Assembly: GCA_022393335.1 (NCBI GenBank)
Contig: JAJEKB010021601.1
Coordinates: 2,076,620 to 2,140,619 of the forward strand
Direction of reading: 5' to 3'
DNA: 64,000 bases
Source: Macrotrachela quadricornifera
Lineage: Eukaryota; Rotifera; Eurotatoria; Philodinida; Philodinidae
A program made the translations under genes and the position numbers. Shown piece after piece: positions 59,139-64,000 of this stretch. Below the pieces are notes generated by a model. It made no database searches, was not told the DNA's origin, and saw only the letters and a program-made list of their open reading frames with translations. Position 1 is the stretch's first letter. Each line of letters begins with the position of its first letter.

Positions 59139-60590
59139 ATTTTTGTATTTTTACCAGGAAAATTATTCATTAAATAAATTATTTTTATTGATAATGTTAT
59201 CCCTTTCACTAATTATAGAGAATATTTTATCAAGAATATATTGTTTGCTTGATTTTTTGTATGTCCGCACTTCAGAACAGCTGAATGAGTCCTCGGATGA
59301 ATGTTTCCTTGTATAACATTACGACTTTTCCATGATATGTTCATTTTCAAATGTTCTTAGAGACAAAATATTCCTATAACTAGCAGGGATGTCCATCACG
59401 ATTGAGAATAAGCCGCTGCCGTGGTGGTATTTTTAATAATCTTTGGATTTTCTAGGCTGTGACCGGTTTAAACCAGAGTTGATCATGACAATGACAAGAT
59501 TTATTCTTTATGATTTTGTATATATTAAAGAAAAGAAAATATATATTGAAGAGGAAGAAGAGAAAAAGTCAAGAATGATGATATAAGAATCAATTAATCA
59601 TAAAGATGAGTCTATAAAGAGTAAAGCATCAATATTAATTGTCATCTTTTTATCAGAATTAACCTAATATTTCTCTTCATCCAACAAAATATTACAAATT
59701 CTATTGTATTTTCACCATTTTCTCAAATTGATACTTCTAATAAAATGTTTCATAACTGATTTTTCTTGATTTGTTGAAAATCTATTCTTTGTCAATGTAC
59801 TTAACTTATATATATATCTATAAGTTCTTTTTTCGGGGATACAGTAATTAATCAAATGATTACTCCTCGAAGAAATTTCATAGAAAAATAATCAGTTGAT
59901 AAAAAAGTATTTTATTAAAAATAACTAAAATAGCATAATTTTCTATTTAATGTTTCTTCGACGAGTATCTATTCTTATTTATCGAGATAATGTATTCTAT
60001 GAGAAGATGAAAGTATGATACATGAGCATTTTTAACCATATGAAACTATGCAAATATATATGTATGTTATAGATAGAGATATAAAGATCTTCTTTATTTT
60101 TAATTTCATTTTACATTCTGCTTACAATTTTCTAATCCTTGTAGTAAATTGACAATAGCACTTGTACTTAAAAAGAACGAATATGTAAAAAGGAAGTATA
60201 ATATCGTTGATATTTTTTGTCCTTAACTAAAAAAAAGGTGTATTGTAGTCGTAGAAATAATAATGACGCATAAAGAAAAAAAAAAGAATTAAAAAAGTAT
60301 TTATTTTTAATTTCGATGTATTTTACTTCCGTTGTTTTTTATGTGATACATTAGACATTATACAATAATAAACAATGGTTAACTCAGCGAAATCTTTATT
60401 TTTACTAATATTGCGATGATAAAAAATAGGGAATTGGTTTATTTTTAATATGTCATCATTTGTGAATTTATACGATGATGTCATTTGAACGTCAGTAGAA
60501 TATACTCGATATAAAAAGACTAGTAGCACTTTTTATTTATCATAACTAGTACTATTATAGAAATATTCTAAAAGCAAAATTATTTTACAA
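59139..60590. other. Spacer between the P450 and the cyclodipeptide synthase
   Basis: No gene seen. CAGGGATGTCCATCACG near 59392 looks like a hAT-type end but has no partner. An in-frame stop at 60558-60560 lies just before the synthase start. Two minus-strand frames at 60323-60718 are antisense or chance. Confidence 0.4.
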
Positions 60591-61727
60591 ATGGAATCAA
60601 ATTCCTCAATAGAAAATATGTTTCTACAAGTACCATGTTCTGTTGAATATGATTGTGAAGATAAGCTTAGCCGTTCTGGCAGTACAACATCTAGCACTGC
60701 TAGTAGTAGCAGTTTCATCGATGATGATTGGACTGCAATAAATGGTACTGATAAAAATGATATATTATTATCTATAGAAGATACTGAAATCTTTGATCAA
60801 GTCTTACCAAATATTATTCAAATACCTTGGCAAGATACATTAACAAGACAAATGGATTCAAATGAAACATTATATTGTTGTCTTGGTATTAGTCCAAGTC
60901 AGTTTCGACGATTAATGACATCAAAAGAAAATTCAAGCGATAAGAAATCACGTATAGCTATTCTTTATGCTCAAATGGCCATAGAATATGTATTTAATAA
61001 TAAAAATCAATTTGTAGAGAATAAGAGATCAATATCACTTGTTGTAATCATTGTCGATGCTATTCAAAAATATAATTTTGCTGTATTTAATAATAAACAA
61101 TTGAAGACAGGTACAGCTTTGAAGTATGCTTTAGAAGAAGGAAATAGATTATTTGATATATTCATGGAAGCTCGAGCTCGATTATCATCAGAAATTGCTC
61201 AACATGTTACTATTATTCGTTGGAATGATATATGTAACGAAAAATATAATGCATATGTAGATGTAATGCAACAATATATGTCAACAAATAAACAATTTAC
61301 AGAACTTATCAATGATGTAGTACAAGTATTTATTAATGTACGTAAACCAAATGGTTCTTTTACAAAACAACAACTTATACATCTTCAAGAATATGTTTTG
61401 AATGAATTACCTGCTTTAACACGTGGTATTGTTTATGATGGTAATCGATATTCAATTATTATTCATCCAATTTTATCATCAAGTGATGTGAAGAACGATG
61501 TCCAGCGAGACGTAATGCTTCGTCTTCTAAGTTATGTTCGTCATTCGTCTGAATTATGCAATTATTTAAATATGATCGAACAAGTACCCAATTGTGAAAT
61601 TTATGATATTGCAATACCAGCTTACAAGTTACCAGCCATTCCGTTTACTTTAATAAACTCACAATTTTACTTATGTAATTCACCTGCACAATATTTTAGC
61701 ATACAGACTTGCAATTCTTCCATCTGA
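60591..61727 (+). CDS. Cyclodipeptide synthase (CDPS), intronless, 378 aa
   Basis: CDPSs take two aminoacyl-tRNAs and make a cyclic dipeptide (diketopiperazine) through an aminoacyl-serine intermediate. The core here (about 93-295) shows the family marks in order: nucleophile loop YCCLGISPSQF with Ser101 (AlbC Ser37); SISLVVIIVDA strand; ALEEGNRLFDI helix; VTIIRWNDICNEKYN; then EYVLNELPALTRGIVYDG with Tyr268 and Glu272 (AlbC Tyr178/Glu182) and IIHP. The position three after the serine is Gln, not Asn, which fits the XYP rather than the NYQ subfamily; a Tyr202 match is not obvious. There is an extra Ser/Asp-rich N-terminus of about 85 residues and a C-terminal tail of about 80. Amino-acid specificity cannot be read. 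An in-frame upstream stop fixes the start. No introns suggests transfer or retroposition. The P450 lies 1.45 kb upstream. Confidence 0.85.
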   Translation: MESNSSIENMFLQVPCSVEYDCEDKLSRSGSTTSSTASSSSFIDDDWTAINGTDKNDILLSIEDTEIFDQVLPNIIQIPWQDTLTRQMDSNETLYCCLGISPSQFRRLMTSKENSSDKKSRIAILYAQMAIEYVFNNKNQFVENKRSISLVVIIVDAIQKYNFAVFNNKQLKTGTALKYALEEGNRLFDIFMEARARLSSEIAQHVTIIRWNDICNEKYNAYVDVMQQYMSTNKQFTELINDVVQVFINVRKPNGSFTKQQLIHLQEYVLNELPALTRGIVYDGNRYSIIIHPILSSSDVKNDVQRDVMLRLLSYVRHSSELCNYLNMIEQVPNCEIYDIAIPAYKLPAIPFTLINSQFYLCNSPAQYFSIQTCNSSI

Positions 61728-64000
61728 AATGTAAAGAAATTTTGCTTTTCATTTATTATTTAAGAATAAAAGTTCATCGGATCAGAAATACTTAACAATA
61801 ACTTTTATTTTTGTCTGGCATGGAGTTTTTTTCAGCTATTGGTAACTTCTTTTTCTTGTGATTTTGATTCTAATTAAATTTCAACACAATTTTTCAAGGA
61901 TGTTTTCGCACACCTCTACTCATCATTATAGTTTCCTCATATAGTTATTGAAAAAACGGTTTTCTCATTGTTGCATACATAATCATAGATGATAGTACTT
62001 TAGCCATATACTGATGGCGTACAATTGTCATTGATTATATACTACATTTATTCATATTAGAAAACATATATGTAAAACTTGGAAAGTTGTTACAAATTTA
62101 AAAATTTCTAATTCAATTACTGGAGGATGTAAATGTGCGAATGACGGGGAAAGAGAATATTGCCATTTAATCAGTTTTGATGAGTAATGAAAAAATCTAT
62201 TTTAGTTTGATATTCCGGTCTTCTATTATTGACTCATAAATGTTTTATTGTATTTATGATCTATGGGATGCGATTCCATGAATACCAGAGTAATCGAATT
62301 TCGAGTGAGGATACAATTACAATGGTATGATGATATTATATATTACCAAATGGGGAAGACCTTGTTAAACTTAAAAACTCGAAAAGATGAAAATGTGAGT
62401 ATTCAAAATATAAAATTCTAATAGTTTAAAAACGTACCAACAAAAATTTCATACTAATATCTATCATCGGAAAAAATAGATTGAATAGATCTGATAAATA
62501 GTAGAATTTTACAAATTTATTTTCTCGCAGACTTTTGATATATCCTGTACATATCAAGACGGATAGGACACAGTGCAACACGATCTTACATCGCCTCACA
62601 ACACGAGGATGACGGAGTGCCACCAGAGCGTATGATTTCCTGGCATCTGAACATACTGTCCTTACTTTTTAGAGTATAGTAAAATCTGTATGATTGATTT
62701 TTATTAGTTTTTACAATTTAAAATGATGCATATATTTTTTTTAAATTATTTTTCTTAGTTGATTGTAAAGCGAAAATCGTCAGAAACAATACCATACTAT
62801 TTGAATTCACACTGGATTCACAGAAAAAAGTTTTAAAAGCCTTTGGGTTGAGTTGTAGCCTTTAAACAGTACTTTTGATCAATTTAGAGATATTCACGAA
62901 GACAATAAAATAATGAAATTTAATCTGAAATTTTGTTCATAGATAGATCTAGGGGTGGCACTTTAACTTGAAAAATACTTCAACAAAGTATTAAAGTTTC
63001 GAATAAAACACTTTCAACTTTAACTCTTTTTTGCAGGCGGATAAACCCGACGGTTTGAAAGAATAATTCTCTCAGTAACAACAATCTTATGATCTTTCAT
63101 ATATACGGAAAAAGTTTGAACCAAATCTAATGAATAAACTTTTCTTACGAATTATAGCATGTGACGCAATGTTATATATTCAGTGAAAATCAAAAAAAAT
63201 ATTTTTATGATAAAGACTAGATTTAGACTGTTAATTAGGAGTCTACGATTGATAGGGTTTAAGCTAATATAAAATCTATTTTTAAATGTGTCGTGATTCA
63301 AATGAATCAAATTTTTATAAAAAGATCCTGACAGGGACCATACTGCAAGAAAGCGTTAAGAAGTGGATTAGAATCGTTAGCTGACGAGCTACAAAACTGT
63401 ATATAAGCGTCTGATTCAAAGATCTACTGGTTTAGGAGCATCACGTATTGCATTCGAAGGTTATAATCATTTTTACCGGCAATTTCTGTCCAAAAAGCTC
63501 AGTTTTTGTTTTTTTTCTTTTTTTCATAGAAAATGACATCGGCTTCCAATGCGTTTCTTTGTGAAACTATCGCAAAAAGATCCAAAAGTCCAAATTAAAA
63601 GTCATTGTCTTATATGATTCGATGCATTTTCACTTACTTCTTCCAAAGGTAAAAACCACAGCTCTCTACCATAGTTCTGTCAAAAGTTATTCGAAAAGTA
63701 CCCACCGGCCTTTTTGTTGAAATGGACATTATTCTCATTAATGTCTTTGTCTACACAAAGTTTCAAGTCGAAATTCGAAAGATGATTTCACATGTAAATC
63801 TGAGGGAGAACCATAGCTTTTTGCTGCAAAATCCCATAAAAAATTAAATATATGGGGAAGAGTTTAAGTGTGCATTTTTGTGCATTCATTGAAGATACTT
63901 GATGACATGCTCTACTAATTAACAAATTAAAATTTGAACTAAAGCTCCTAGAAAACCCAGAAAATACGGAATAGTAGCTATTTTTCACTATAGTGAATGA
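61728..64000. other. Downstream of the CDPS, nothing recognised
   Basis: AT-rich DNA. A motif array (CTTTAACTTGAAAAATACTTCAAC, AGTATTAAAGTTTC, CACTTTCAACTTTAAC pieces) after TAGGGGT at about 62950-63030 looks like one arm of a foldback element whose other end is not in view. Small frames at 62426-62623 and 63788-63988 (minus) have no family. Confidence 0.4.

Noticed and set aside
1..64000. CRISPR arrays or bacterial operons
   Set aside because: Introns, eukaryotic gene types and transposons show nuclear eukaryotic DNA; repeat clusters here have no regular spacer structure.

Overview
This window is AT-rich animal nuclear DNA. The best guess for the source is a bdelloid rotifer, perhaps Rotaria-like. 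That is an inference from three things: tiny GT-AG introns (about 50-65 bp), a mix of animal-type genes with fungal- or bacterial-looking enzyme genes, and many small decayed DNA transposons. A 400-bp run of N at 47533-47932 is an assembly gap. All calls come from reading the sequence; no database search was possible.

Layout. 1-5 kb: a foldback element, a deleted pogo/Tigger-like transposon and a dead LINE. 5.4-10.1 kb: two minus-strand enzyme genes, a fungal-like glutathione S-transferase and a salicylate-hydroxylase-like FAD monooxygenase. 11-14.4 kb: a cluster of foldback elements. 15-18.5 kb: 4-hydroxyphenylpyruvate dioxygenase, whose first intron holds a piggyBac-like remnant that itself holds another foldback element. 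18.6-26.4 kb: gene-free DNA with a nearly perfect 570-bp-arm palindrome and several MITEs. 26.7-28.4 kb: a pentameric ligand-gated ion channel without Cys-loop cysteines. 28.7-35.5 kb: gene-poor. 35.6-36.1 kb: a small gene with a mitochondrial-like leader and a disordered body. 37-38.1 kb: a foldback element beside a Tc1/mariner transposase fossil. 38.5-39.4 kb: an NHL-repeat gene. 42-43 kb: another foldback element. 43.6-44.3 kb: a caspase-like gene. 47-55.4 kb: a 23-exon full ABCB (P-glycoprotein type) transporter of 1303 residues. 57.5-59.1 kb and 60.6-61.7 kb: two intronless plus-strand genes, an atypical cytochrome P450 and a cyclodipeptide synthase (CDPS).

The most exciting signal is the block at 47-62 kb. 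The 378-residue protein at 60591-61727 carries the CDPS signature: the GIS nucleophile serine at 101 and the Y-x-x-x-E pair at 268/272, in the right order and setting. CDPSs use aminoacyl-tRNAs to make cyclic dipeptides and are rare in animals. In bacteria they often sit with P450s that modify the diketopiperazine. Here an intronless P450 lacking the usual I-helix threonine lies 1.45 kb upstream on the same strand, and a multidrug-type exporter lies divergently beyond it. This could be an animal diketopiperazine-making cluster acquired by gene transfer; the joint function is inference.

The second signal is structural. At least ten short elements are flanked by TA and built alike: terminal inverted repeat, inverted arrays of a short element-specific motif, then a core that is often GC-richer or pyrimidine-rich. 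They look like non-autonomous Tc1/mariner/pogo relatives that have amplified their own terminal motif.
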